Below, in pieces: positions 1 to 17,311 of a stretch of 64,000 nucleotides of DNA. The notes under the pieces are model-generated. The model saw nothing but the letters and a program-made list of their open reading frames with translations, made no database searches and was not told the origin of the DNA. Origin of the DNA: Nocardioides zeae (GTDB taxonomy: Bacteria; Actinomycetota; Actinomycetes; Propionibacteriales; Nocardioidaceae); the NCBI RefSeq assembly GCF_030818655.1, contig NZ_JAUTAN010000001.1:1612001-1676000 (forward strand), given 5' to 3'. Every line of letters begins with the position of its first letter. The stretch's first letter is position 1. The translations under genes were made by a program, and so were the position numbers.

Positions 1-1322
<1,322 letters not shown>

Positions 1323-1596
1323 AAACAAAACACGAGAAAACCCGTGCTTCACCAATAAACAGAGCCATCTTCCTGACAGAAACAAACACCGACATCCATA
1401 TAGACATCGATATCATCGTCTCCACCAAAGAAACATCAACCCCACCCCACAACCAGCCATAGGCCAGCCGAAGAGCAGAGCCGACGAGGCAAAAACAAAC
1501 AAACTAATTCGTCGACTTATATGACACACTGTTGAGTTCTCAAGAATCACACGCGCACCGCTTGGTCCGGATCTCTCCGAACCCCTCGGGGCAACC
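1323..1596 (-). other. rRNA operon 5' leader
   Basis: This gene-free stretch between the promoter and mature 16S is A/T-rich compared with everything else here, as is usual for rrn leaders. On the minus strand it contains TTGAGAACTCAACAGTGTG, a sequence type commonly found in actinobacterial rrn leaders near antitermination and processing signals. No credible coding sequence is present. The boundary at the promoter side is the predicted transcription start and is approximate. Confidence 0.7.
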
Positions 1597-1602
1597 CGCA
1601 GA

Positions 1603-1631
1603 AACTTACCGGACCGATTCGAGCTTGTCAA
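1603..1631 (-). promoter_or_regulatory. rRNA operon promoter, proximal
   Basis: On the minus strand there is a consensus-like sigma-A promoter: -35 TTGACA, 17-nt spacer, -10 TAAGTT, reading towards the 16S gene. It is the strongest-looking promoter in the window and its start site would give a leader of about 270 nt. Confidence 0.85.
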
Positions 1632-1724
1632 CTCGGACTGACTCGTTCTGCATCGCTTTCCTGGCGCACCACTGGACGGGCCTTTCGGCCTTTCCGGCGG
1701 GAGCCGCTCGCGGCGACATGGAAA

Positions 1725-1754
1725 ACATTAGGGGCTGTCTGGCGGCACGTGCAA
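1725..1754 (-). promoter_or_regulatory. rRNA operon promoter, distal
   Basis: A second promoter-like pair, TTGCAC-18-TAATGT, lies about 120 bp upstream of the proximal rrn promoter and just beyond the stop codon of the glycosylase gene. Tandem promoters are normal for actinobacterial rRNA operons. The match is good but not perfect. Confidence 0.6.
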
Positions 1755-1785
1755 ATCGGATCGGCTCCAGAGGCGTTTCCGCAGG

Positions 1786-2388
1786 TCAGCGCGTTGTGCG
1801 TCGCCGAGGGACCGCAGGGCGGTACGCACTCACCGTCGGATCGCCCGCGATCCAGAACCGCCACGGCCGCTCCGCCTCGCGACTGACCCCCACCCGGGGG
1901 CCCTCGAGAATCATTTCGGGGTCGGGCGTGTCGCCCTCCACCAACCGGATCGGGCTCCCCTCCGCGAACAGGGGGACGCCGTCGTACGAGCGGTCCACGG
2001 CGAGCGCCTGGCACAGCCGGGCCGGTCCCCGCGCCAGGTCCCGGTCGGGGACGCCGCCGCGCCGTACCCGGGCGGTCTCCACTCCCCCCACCACCTCGCC
2101 GGCCCGGACGAGGGTCCCGCTCGCGACCCCCGCGACCCCGGTCACCACGTTGAGGCAGTGGTGCATCCCGTAGGTGAAGTACACGTAGGCGTGCCCCGCC
2201 GGCCCGAACATCGTCGCGTTGCGGGCGGTACGCCCGCGCCACGCGTGGGACGCGGGGTCGTGCTCGCCGTCGTACGCCTCCACCTCCGTGATGCGGATCC
2301 GCACCTCGGGGGTGACGAGCTCGCACCCCAGCAACGACGGAGCGACCTGCTCCACCGGCCCGGTCAGGCGGTCGAACAGGTCGCTCAC
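1786..2388 (-). CDS. mpg: DNA-3-methyladenine glycosylase (AAG/MPG family)
   Basis: A 200-residue protein of the alkyladenine DNA glycosylase family, which removes alkylated purines to start base excision repair. Residues about 30-39 read RIRITEVEAY; the Glu before AY is the catalytic residue of the family and the Tyr stacks on the flipped base. FGPAGHAYVYFTYGMHHCLN follows at about 60-80 and carries the intercalating Tyr. I chose the GTG start because GAGGAG sits seven bases upstream and the protein starts normally for the family; a longer reading frame would run into argH. It follows argH by 37 bp and may be the last gene of the arginine operon. An alkyl-repair role in that operon is coincidental as far as I can see. 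Confidence 0.9.
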   Translation of the reverse strand: MSDLFDRLTGPVEQVAPSLLGCELVTPEVRIRITEVEAYDGEHDPASHAWRGRTARNATMFGPAGHAYVYFTYGMHHCLNVVTGVAGVASGTLVRAGEVVGGVETARVRRGGVPDRDLARGPARLCQALAVDRSYDGVPLFAEGSPIRLVEGDTPDPEMILEGPRVGVSREAERPWRFWIAGDPTVSAYRPAVPRRRTTR

Positions 2389-2425
2389 GTCGTTGCTCCT
2401 CGTCGTCGGGGCTGCCGCGGTGCGG

Positions 2426-5958
<3,533 letters not shown>

Positions 5959-6924
5959 TCAGACGACGACGTCCTCCTCCAGCACGCCGGAGCGCTGCAT
6001 GAGGAAGGCCAGCAGGGCCTTCTGGACGTGGCGGCGGTTCTCCGCCTCGTCCCAGACCAGCGAGCGCGGTCCCTCGAGGACCTCGGCGCTGATCTCCTTG
6101 CCGCGGTAGGCCGGCAGGCAGTGCAGGACGACCGCGTCGGGGCTCGCGTGCGCCAGCAGCTCCTCGGTGACGGAGAAGCCGCCGAAGATGCGCGCGCGCT
6201 CGGCCGCCTCGGACTCCTTGCCCATCGACACCCAGGTGTCGGTGACCACCACGTCGGCGCCGCGGACCGCCTCGACGGGGTCGGCCAGGGTGCGGATCGT
6301 GCCCGGCCAGGGCGCGGTCGCCACGAGGTCCTGGACCTCGGTCGCCGGCCAGTGGCCCTCCGGGGCACCGAAGACGACGTCCATCCCCGCCATCGCGCCG
6401 GCGATGGCCCAGGAGTTGCCCATGTTGCAGGCGGCGTCGCCGAGGAAGGCGACCATCAGCCCCTCGAGCCGGCCCTTCGCCTCCTGGACCGTCAGCAGGT
6501 CGGCGAGCAGCTGGCAGGGGTGGAAGTCGTCGGTGAGCGCGTTGACGACGGGCACCCCGCTCCACTTCGCCATCTCCGCGAGCTTGGACTGCTCGTAGGT
6601 GCGCCACACGATCGCGCTCGCCTGCCGGCCCAGCACCCGGGCGACGTCGGCGACCGACTCACGGTCGCCGATGGCGGCGAGCTTGCCGTCGATCGCGAGC
6701 GGGTGCCCGCCCAGCTCGGCGATGCCGGCGGCGAACGACGCCTGCGTGCGCAGGGTCTGCTTGTCGAAGATCATCGCGACGGTGCGCGGACCGGCGAGCG
6801 GCTTCGCGGCGTAGGGCGCCTTCTTGTACGCCGCGGCGAGCGCCAGCACCTCGGCCTGCTCGGCCGGGGTGAGGTCGTCGTCGCGCAGCAGGTGCCGGAC
6901 CGTGCCGGCCTGCACGGCGCTCAT
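5959..6924 (-). CDS. argF: Ornithine carbamoyltransferase, variant phosphate motif
   Basis: 321 residues; condenses ornithine and carbamoyl phosphate to citrulline. Conserved features are present: FHPCQ at about 134-138, WVSMG at about 231-235 and the ornithine-binding/catalytic HCLP at about 268-271. The carbamoyl-phosphate loop is odd: where the family has STRTR, this protein reads TLRTQ (FDKQTLRTQ, about 53-61), so the second Thr and the last Arg are replaced while Arg-Thr in the middle is kept. The gene overlaps argD by 4 bp (ATGA) and precedes argR, so the arginine pathway context supports OTCase rather than another transcarbamylase. Carbamoyl phosphate would come from carAB in this same window. 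Confidence 0.92.
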   Translation of the reverse strand: MSAVQAGTVRHLLRDDDLTPAEQAEVLALAAAYKKAPYAAKPLAGPRTVAMIFDKQTLRTQASFAAGIAELGGHPLAIDGKLAAIGDRESVADVARVLGRQASAIVWRTYEQSKLAEMAKWSGVPVVNALTDDFHPCQLLADLLTVQEAKGRLEGLMVAFLGDAACNMGNSWAIAGAMAGMDVVFGAPEGHWPATEVQDLVATAPWPGTIRTLADPVEAVRGADVVVTDTWVSMGKESEAAERARIFGGFSVTEELLAHASPDAVVLHCLPAYRGKEISAEVLEGPRSLVWDEAENRRHVQKALLAFLMQRSGVLEEDVVV

Positions 6925-8120
6925 GCGGCACCGCCCGCGGCGTACGCCGTGTCGAGGATGCCGCTCCAGGCCGCGGCCAGCGCGTCGAGGTCAGCGTCGG
7001 TCACCACCAGCGGCGGCACGAAGCGCATCCGCGTGGGGCTGGGGGCGTTGAGCACGAAGCCCGCGTCCTGGCCCGCGGCCACGGTCTCCGCGGCGTACGG
7101 CTCCGACAGGTCGATGCCGACCATCAGCCCGGCGCCGCGCACCTCGGTGACGCGTGCGTCCGCGGCGAGGAGCTCCCCCAGCCGCGCACCGGCGGTGCGC
7201 GAGCGCTCGAGCAGGCCCTCGGACTCCACGGTGTCGAGGACCGCCAGCGCGGCCGCCGTCGCCAGCGGGTTGCCACCGAAGGTCGTGCCGTGGTTGCCCG
7301 GGTCGAACAGCTTGCCGCTGCCGCCCGTGGCGATGCAGGCGCCGATCGGCACGCCGCCGGCCAGGCCCTTGGCGAGCGTGATGACGTCGGGCACCACCGT
7401 GCCGTCGACGAGCGCGGGGTTCTGGTGGGCGAACCACGTGCCCGTGCGCCCGATGCCGGACTGCACCTCGTCGAGCCAGAGCAGCGCGCCGGCGTCACGG
7501 GCGACCTGCTGGGCGCGGACCAGGTAGTCCCTCGGCGGGACGACGACGCCGGCCTCGCCCTGCACGGGCTCGAGCAGGACCGCGGCCACCGAGTCGTCGA
7601 CGGCGGCCTCGAGGGCCGCGGCGTCGCCGTACTCGACGAAGGTCACGTCGCCGGGCAGCGGCGCGAACGGCGTGCGGTACGCCTCCTTGGAGGTGAGCGC
7701 GAGGGCGCCCATCGTGCGGCCGTGGAACCCGCCCGCGGCGGCGACGATCCGGGTGCGGCCGGTGCGCCGGGTCAGCTTGAACGCCGCCTCGTTGGCCTCG
7801 GTGCCCGAGTTCGCGAAGAACACGCGGCCCTCGCAGCCGAGCAGGCCGAGGAGGCGCTCGGCCAGCTCGACCTGCGGCGGCGTCGCGAAGAAGTTCGAGA
7901 CGTGGACGAGCCGCGCGGCCTGCTCGCTCACCGCGCGCACCAGCGCGGGGTGGCCGTGGCCCAGCGTGTTGACGGCGATGCCGCCGAGGAAGTCGACGTA
8001 CTCCTTGCCATCGGCGTCGGTGACCCGCGCGCCGGAGCCGGAGACCAGCGTGGTCTTCGGGGGGCCGAACGTGTTCATCAGGGCGTCGGAGTACCGCTCG
8101 CCCCACCCGCTCGTCGTCAT
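6921..8120 (-). CDS. argD: Acetylornithine aminotransferase
   Basis: 399 residues; PLP-dependent class-III transaminase that makes N-acetylornithine from the semialdehyde produced by ArgC. The PLP-anchoring DEVQ is at about 217-220 and the Schiff-base lysine is in ITLAKGLAGG (Lys about 251). NSGTEANEAA (about 104-113) is the phosphate-binding segment. It overlaps argB by one base and argF by four, a tightly coupled run. Confidence 0.96.
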   Translation of the reverse strand: MTTSGWGERYSDALMNTFGPPKTTLVSGSGARVTDADGKEYVDFLGGIAVNTLGHGHPALVRAVSEQAARLVHVSNFFATPPQVELAERLLGLLGCEGRVFFANSGTEANEAAFKLTRRTGRTRIVAAAGGFHGRTMGALALTSKEAYRTPFAPLPGDVTFVEYGDAAALEAAVDDSVAAVLLEPVQGEAGVVVPPRDYLVRAQQVARDAGALLWLDEVQSGIGRTGTWFAHQNPALVDGTVVPDVITLAKGLAGGVPIGACIATGGSGKLFDPGNHGTTFGGNPLATAAALAVLDTVESEGLLERSRTAGARLGELLAADARVTEVRGAGLMVGIDLSEPYAAETVAAGQDAGFVLNAPSPTRMRFVPPLVVTDADLDALAAAWSGILDTAYAAGGAA

Positions 8121-9085
8121 CAGATCTCGTCCTTCGGCTTCGGGGGCACCTTCGCGGTGCGGATCTTGGTGGGAACGCCCGGCAGCACCTGCGTGCCGAT
8201 CCCCTCGTCGGTGAAGATCTCGAGCAGCACCGCGTGCGGCTCGCGGCCGTCGACGACGGTGGCCCGGGGCACGCCGTCACGCACGGCGTTGAGGCAGGCC
8301 GTCATCTTCGGGACCATGCCGCTGGCCAGGCTCGGCATCAGCTCCTCGAGGCTCTCGGGGCTGATCTCCCCGATGAGGTCGGGGCTGTTGGGCCAGTCGC
8401 GGTAGAGGCCCTCCACGTCGGTCAGCACGAGCAGCTTCTCGGCGCCCAGGGCCGCCGCCAGGGCCGCCGCGGCGGTGTCGGCGTTGACGTTGTGGACGAC
8501 GCCGTCGGCGTCAGGCGCGACGCTCGAGATCACCGGGACGCGACCGGCGTGGACGAGGTCGAGGACCGCCTCCGGGCGCACCGAGCCGACCTCGCCCACG
8601 AGGCCGAGGTCGACCTCCTCGCCGTCCACCACCGTCGTGGCGGGCACGGCGGTGAACAGGCCGGCGTCCTCGCCCGACAGGCCGACCGCGATCGGGCCGT
8701 GGCTGTTGAGCAGGCCGACGAGCTCGCGCTGGACCTGCCCCACGAGCACCATGCGCACGACGTCCATCGCCTCCGGCGTGGTGACGCGGAGGCCGCCGCG
8801 GAACTCCGAGGAGATGTCGAGGCGCTTGAGCATCGTGCTGATCTGCGGGCCGCCGCCGTGGACGACGACCGGGTGGAACCCGGCGTAGCGGAGGAACGCG
8901 ATGTCCTCGGCGAACGCCTGCTTGAGGGTGTCGTCGGTCATGGCGTTGCCGCCGTACTTGATGACGATGATCTTGCCGTTGTAGGCCTTCAACCACGGCA
9001 GCGCGGCGGCCAGCGTCGCGGCCTTGGCCGTGTCGACCTTCGGCTTGTAGTGGACCTCGTCGGTCGTCCCGGTCTCCGTGCTCAC
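8120..9085 (-). CDS. argB: Acetylglutamate kinase
   Basis: 321 residues; phosphorylates N-acetylglutamate, normally the arginine-inhibited step. KYGGNAM (about 43-49) and VVHGGGPQI (about 72-80) are the nucleotide and substrate glycine loops of the amino-acid kinase fold. The N-terminal extension of roughly 25 residues before the core is typical of the arginine-sensitive hexameric form. The GTG start has GAGGAG a suitable distance upstream. It lies 29 bp after argJ. Confidence 0.96.
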   Translation of the reverse strand: MSTETGTTDEVHYKPKVDTAKAATLAAALPWLKAYNGKIIVIKYGGNAMTDDTLKQAFAEDIAFLRYAGFHPVVVHGGGPQISTMLKRLDISSEFRGGLRVTTPEAMDVVRMVLVGQVQRELVGLLNSHGPIAVGLSGEDAGLFTAVPATTVVDGEEVDLGLVGEVGSVRPEAVLDLVHAGRVPVISSVAPDADGVVHNVNADTAAAALAAALGAEKLLVLTDVEGLYRDWPNSPDLIGEISPESLEELMPSLASGMVPKMTACLNAVRDGVPRATVVDGREPHAVLLEIFTDEGIGTQVLPGVPTKIRTAKVPPKPKDEI

Positions 9086-9114
9086 GGGGTTCTCCTCGCT
9101 GCTGCTGCCGCCGG

Positions 9115-10266
9115 TCACGACGAGTACGCGCTGTTCTCGTGGACGTAGGCGTGGGTGAGGTCGTTGGTCCACACCGTCGCGCGCTCGTCGCCGGACTTCA
9201 GGTCGATCGTCACGCTGACCTCGCGCGGGCTGAGGTCCACGCCCGCTGGGTCCTCCGCCGGCGTCGACGCCCGGCACACCCAGACGCCGTTCATCGCGAC
9301 GTCGAGGTCCGCGGGGTCGAACGCCGCCTGCGTCGTGCCCATGCTGGCGAGCACCCGGCCCCAGTTGGGGTCCTTGCCGAAGACGGCCGCCTTGAACAGG
9401 TTGGAGCGGGCGACGCTGCGGCCGACCTCGACCGCGTCGTCCTCGCTCGCCGCGTTGACGACCGTGATGGCGATCTCGTGGTCGGCGCCCTCGGCGTCCT
9501 TGAGCAGCTGCATCGCCAGGTCGGTGCACGCCTGGGTGAGCGCGTCGGTGAAGTCGTCGAGCGTCGGGGTGATGCCGCTGGCACCGCTCGCCATGACGGT
9601 CACCGTGTCGTTGGTCGACATGCAGCCGTCGGAGTCGAGGCGGTCGAAGCTGACCCGCGTCGCCGCGCGCAGGGCGCGGTCGAGGTCGGCGGCCTCCACG
9701 ACCGCGTCGGTCGTGAGCACGACGAGCATGGTCGCGAGCTGCGGGGCCAGCATGCCGGCGCCCTTCGCCATCCCGCCGACGCTCCAGCCGGCGCCCTCGA
9801 CGACGACCTGCTTGTGCACCGAGTCGGTCGTCATGATCGCCTGCGCGGCCTCCTCGCCGCCGGTGGCGCTGAGCGCGTCGTACGCCGCGTCGACGCCGTC
9901 GAGGAGGTTCTGGCGCGGGTTGGCGAGGCCGATGAGGCCGGTCGAGCAGACGACGACGTCGATCGCGCCGATGCCCAGCCGGTCGGCCACGCGCTCGGCG
10001 ACCGCGTGGGTGGTCTGGAAGCCCTCGGCGCCGGTGTAGCAGTTGGCGCCGCCCGAGTTGAGGACGACGGCGCGCACGACGCCGTCCTTGACGACCTCCT
10101 GGCTCCAGAGGATGGGGTTGGCCTTGCAGCGGTTCGACGTGAAGACGGACGCCGAGTCGAAGCGCGGGCCGTCGTTGACGACGAGCGCGACGTCCTTGGC
10201 GCCGGTCGACTTCAGTCCGGCGGGGACGCCCGCGGCGCGGAAGCCGGCGGGGGTGGTGACGGTCAT
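9115..10266 (-). CDS. argJ: Bifunctional ornithine acetyltransferase / N-acetylglutamate synthase
   Basis: 383 residues; transfers the acetyl group from acetylornithine to glutamate, recycling it, and may also use acetyl-CoA. The precursor self-cleaves before a conserved Thr; here the site is in APQLATML, Thr about 179, preceded by the conserved KGAGM at about 168-172. The C-terminus HENSAYSS is of the usual type. Its presence explains why no argE is needed in the operon. The ATG start with GGAGC upstream fits family length. Confidence 0.96.
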   Translation of the reverse strand: MTVTTPAGFRAAGVPAGLKSTGAKDVALVVNDGPRFDSASVFTSNRCKANPILWSQEVVKDGVVRAVVLNSGGANCYTGAEGFQTTHAVAERVADRLGIGAIDVVVCSTGLIGLANPRQNLLDGVDAAYDALSATGGEEAAQAIMTTDSVHKQVVVEGAGWSVGGMAKGAGMLAPQLATMLVVLTTDAVVEAADLDRALRAATRVSFDRLDSDGCMSTNDTVTVMASGASGITPTLDDFTDALTQACTDLAMQLLKDAEGADHEIAITVVNAASEDDAVEVGRSVARSNLFKAAVFGKDPNWGRVLASMGTTQAAFDPADLDVAMNGVWVCRASTPAEDPAGVDLSPREVSVTIDLKSGDERATVWTNDLTHAYVHENSAYSS

Positions 10267-10358
10267 GGGTGCTCCTGGGGCACGGCCGCCCGTCGGGCGG
10301 CGGTGGGGCGGGGAGCCCGGCGGGAGGCCGGGCGGGACGGGGCGCGGGGCGGTGCGGT

Positions 10359-14547
<4,189 letters not shown>

Positions 14548-14548
14548 C

Positions 14549-15658
14549 TCAGATCTCCGTTCCGAAGGCCGTGGCGAAGCGGACGTCGCCCTCGAAGAAG
14601 GCGCGGAGGTCCTCCACACCGTGGCGGAACATCAGGGTGCGGTCGATGCCCATGCCGAACGCGAAGCCGGTGTAGCGCTCCGGGTCGACGCCGCAGGCGA
14701 CGAGCACGCGCGGGTTCATGACCCCGCAGCCGCCCCACTCGATCCAGCCCTCGCCCCGGCACGTGCGACAGGTGGCGCCGTCGGCGTCCACGGCAGTGCC
14801 CCGGCAGACGAAGCAGACGAGGTCGACCTCGGCGCTCGGCTCGGTGAAGGGGAAGAACGACGGCCGGAACCGCGTCGAGATGCCCTCGCCGAACATGGCG
14901 GCGGCGAAGTGGTCGAGGGTGCCCTTGAGGTGGGCCATCGTGATGCCCTCGTCGATCGCGATGCCCTCCACCTGGTGGAACATCGGGGAGTGCGTCGCGT
15001 CGTACTCGTCCGTGCGGAACACGCGGCCCGGGCAGGCGACGTAGATCGGCGGCGTGCGCGTCAGCATGGTGCGCGCCTGCACCGGCGAGGTGTGCGTGCG
15101 GAGCACGACGTGGTTCTCGGCCGGGTCGGTCCAGAACGTGTCCTGCATCGTGCGAGCCGGGTGGTCGGGGCCCAGGTTGAGGGCGTCGAAGTTGAGCCAC
15201 TCCGCCTCGAGCACCGGCCCCTCGGCGATCTCCCAGCCCATGGCGACGAACACGTCGGCGATGCGCTCGGCGCCCGTCGTCAGGGGATGCCGGGCGCCCC
15301 GGGGACGCCGGTCGACCGCCACCGTCACGTCGACGGTCTCCTCGACGAGCATCCGCTCCTCGTGCTCGGCCTCGAGCACCGTCTGCCGCGCGGCGAGCGC
15401 CTGGTTGACGGCGCCCCGGGCCTTGCCGACCCGCTGGCCGGCGTCCTTGCGCGCCTGCGGCGGCAGCGCCCCGATCTCGCGGTTGGCCAGGGCCAGCGGG
15501 GAACGGTCGCCGGTGTGCTCGATGCGCACCTGCTTCAACGCGTCGAGGTCGCTCGCGGCGGCGACCGCGGCGAGGGCCGCCTCGGTCATCGCCGCGACCT
15601 CCTCGGCCTTGAGCGGGGTCACCTCGACGGGATCGAACTCGTTGTTGGGGCCGGACAT
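14549..15658 (-). CDS. pheS: Phenylalanyl-tRNA synthetase alpha subunit
   Basis: 369 residues; the catalytic class-II subunit. Motif 2 is around FRTDEYDATHSPMFHQVEG; motif 3 is GFAFGMGIDRTLM near the C-terminus. The Cys pairs in CFVCRG and CRTCRGEG are the usual Cys-rich insertion of many PheS proteins. The start MSGPNNEFDP has GGAAAGG upstream and fits family length; an earlier in-frame start would add unconserved sequence. Confidence 0.96.
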   Translation of the reverse strand: MSGPNNEFDPVEVTPLKAEEVAAMTEAALAAVAAASDLDALKQVRIEHTGDRSPLALANREIGALPPQARKDAGQRVGKARGAVNQALAARQTVLEAEHEERMLVEETVDVTVAVDRRPRGARHPLTTGAERIADVFVAMGWEIAEGPVLEAEWLNFDALNLGPDHPARTMQDTFWTDPAENHVVLRTHTSPVQARTMLTRTPPIYVACPGRVFRTDEYDATHSPMFHQVEGIAIDEGITMAHLKGTLDHFAAAMFGEGISTRFRPSFFPFTEPSAEVDLVCFVCRGTAVDADGATCRTCRGEGWIEWGGCGVMNPRVLVACGVDPERYTGFAFGMGIDRTLMFRHGVEDLRAFFEGDVRFATAFGTEI

Positions 15659-15736
15659 CGGGGCCTTTCCGCGGTGGTCGAACGAGCAGGAGGGCGCCGT
15701 GGTCGCGCGCACGCGGCCGACGGGCCGCGGGCCAGT

Positions 15737-16744
15737 CTAGGAAGTGGCGCGGGCGCGGGGCGAACCGGTTACGGGTACGGCGCACACGAGGTCCTCCTCG
15801 GAGCGCCGGGCCACCGGGGCGGCGGCCACGGGCCGGGACGCGGGGCGCGTCGGCGGCTCGGCAGCCGTCGGGGCGACCGTCGGGGCGACCGGTCGCGGGG
15901 GCCGGTTGGCGACGACGACGGCGCCGAGGACCACCATGATCCCGAGGGCCTGCACGAGGCCCAGGTGCTCGCCGCCGACGGCCGTGCCGAGCAGCACGCC
16001 CGTCACCGGGTTGAGCAGGCCGATGACACCGACCTCGACGACGCCGAGGCGGCTCAGGCCGTTGAACCAGCAGACGAAGGCCAATGCCGTCGTGACGAGC
16101 GAGAGGTAGGCGTAGCCCGCGACCGCCGGGACGTCCACCGCCGGCGGCGCACCCTCGAGGAGCGGGGCCGCGACGAGCAGGGCCGCACCACCGGCGACGA
16201 GCTGCCACGCGGTCGACGCGACGACCGGCACGGGATCGATCCGGTTCCAGCGGCGGGCGAGCACGAAGCCCACGCTCGAGGAGAGGAGCGCGGCACCGGA
16301 GGCGGCGAGCCCCCAGCCGTCGGGAGCGCCGACCGCTCCCCCGACCACGAGCACCACCCCGCCCAGACCCACCACCGAGGCGAGCGCGCCCTGCAGGCGC
16401 GGACGGTCACCGTCGATGGCCCAGGCCATCGCGAGCATCACCAGCGGCGCGCCGGCCATCACCACGGAGGCGACGCTGGACGGCAGGCGTTGCGCCGCGA
16501 CGTACACGAGCCAGAAGAAGAGACCCACGTTCGTCGTGCCGAGCAGCAGCGCGCGCCCCCACCACGCGCCGTGCGGCAGGCGCCGCGCGAGCAGCAGGAG
16601 CAGGAGCCCCGCGGGCGCGGCGCGGAAGGCCGCACCCCAGACGGCCGCGTCGGCCGGGAGGGCGTGCTTGGTGACGACGTAGGTGCTGCCCCACGCGATC
16701 GGGGCGATCGCGGTGACGAGGGTCCAACGGAGTTTCGCTTCCAC
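15737..16744 (-). CDS. EamA-family (DMT) membrane transporter
   Basis: About 335 residues with ten hydrophobic segments in two similar halves, the drug/metabolite transporter layout; the start of repeat 1 is IAPIAWGSTYVVTKHALP. Substrate cannot be deduced. A Pro/Ala-rich cytosolic tail of about 50 residues ends the protein. The start is uncertain: I used the GTG before GAAGCGAAACTC; a TTG three codons upstream is an alternative. It is divergent from a MarR regulator and they share a palindromic operator, so the regulator probably controls this exporter. Confidence 0.88.
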   Translation of the reverse strand: MEAKLRWTLVTAIAPIAWGSTYVVTKHALPADAAVWGAAFRAAPAGLLLLLLARRLPHGAWWGRALLLGTTNVGLFFWLVYVAAQRLPSSVASVVMAGAPLVMLAMAWAIDGDRPRLQGALASVVGLGGVVLVVGGAVGAPDGWGLAASGAALLSSSVGFVLARRWNRIDPVPVVASTAWQLVAGGAALLVAAPLLEGAPPAVDVPAVAGYAYLSLVTTALAFVCWFNGLSRLGVVEVGVIGLLNPVTGVLLGTAVGGEHLGLVQALGIMVVLGAVVVANRPPRPVAPTVAPTAAEPPTRPASRPVAAAPVARRSEEDLVCAVPVTGSPRARATS

Positions 16745-16764
16745 GGAAGGCAAAATGCCTTCCG
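16744..16764. promoter_or_regulatory. Probable MarR operator between divergent genes
   Basis: CGGAAGGC-aaaat-GCCTTCCG is a perfect 8-bp-arm inverted repeat covering the starts of both divergent genes; a second related half-match GGGAA-ggtata-TTCCC follows at about 16767-16782. The MarR gene's -10 (TATATT, 16772-16777) lies within the second repeat. The layout is typical for autoregulated MarR systems. Confidence 0.75.
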
Positions 16765-16784
16765 GGGAAGGTATATTCCCACTC

Positions 16785-17282
16785 GTGGACCGAGACCTCG
16801 ATCACGTCGACCGCATCCAGGAGCAGTGGGCCCGCGAGCGTCCCGACCTCGACACGTCACCGCAGGGGCTCATCGGCCGGACGCACCGGCTCGCGGACCG
16901 GCTGATGGAGGAGCTGCTGGTCGTCTACCGGCGGCACGGCCTCGGCCAGGGCGAGTTCGACGTGCTGGCGACCCTGCGGCGCGCCGGCGACCCGTTCGAG
17001 CTGACCCCGAGCGTGCTGGCGCAGACCACCATGGTGACCAGCGGCGCCGTGACGAAGCGGCTCGACCGGCTCGAGGCGGCCGGCCTCGTGCGCCGCCAGC
17101 CGAGCGACCTCGACGGCCGTGGCCGCGTCATCGGCCTCACCGCGGAGGGACGCCGCCTCATCGACCGGGCCTACACCGAGCACATGGAGAACGAGCACCG
17201 GCTCGTCGCCGGGCTCGACGCCGACGAGCGCGCCCAGCTCGAGCACCTGCTGCGCCGCTGGGCGGTGTCGCTCGACGCCTGA
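16785..17282 (+). CDS. MarR-family transcriptional regulator
   Basis: 165 residues; winged helix-turn-helix with recognition region LTPSVLAQTTMVTSGAVTKRLDRLEAAGLV and wing RQPSDLDGRGRVIGLTAEG, followed by the dimerisation helix. The GTG start is eight bases after a TATATT -10, so the mRNA is likely leaderless; an upstream ATG in frame would include the operator and is unlikely. Divergent from an EamA transporter, which is probably its target. The ligand is unknown. Confidence 0.92.
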   Translation: MDRDLDHVDRIQEQWARERPDLDTSPQGLIGRTHRLADRLMEELLVVYRRHGLGQGEFDVLATLRRAGDPFELTPSVLAQTTMVTSGAVTKRLDRLEAAGLVRRQPSDLDGRGRVIGLTAEGRRLIDRAYTEHMENEHRLVAGLDADERAQLEHLLRRWAVSLDA

Positions 17283-17297
17283 GGGACGTCTCGTCCC
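17283..17297. terminator. Short bidirectional hairpin between convergent genes
   Basis: GGGACG-tct-CGTCCC lies directly between the MarR stop and the histidine kinase stop, so it can serve both directions. No U-run follows. Confidence 0.5.
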
Positions 17298-17311
17298 GCG
17301 GGCCGGGCGCC

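Noticed and set aside
16683..16784. Upstream ATG extending the MarR protein by 34 residues
   Set aside because: The extension covers the operator and the -10 element and is unlike MarR N-termini.
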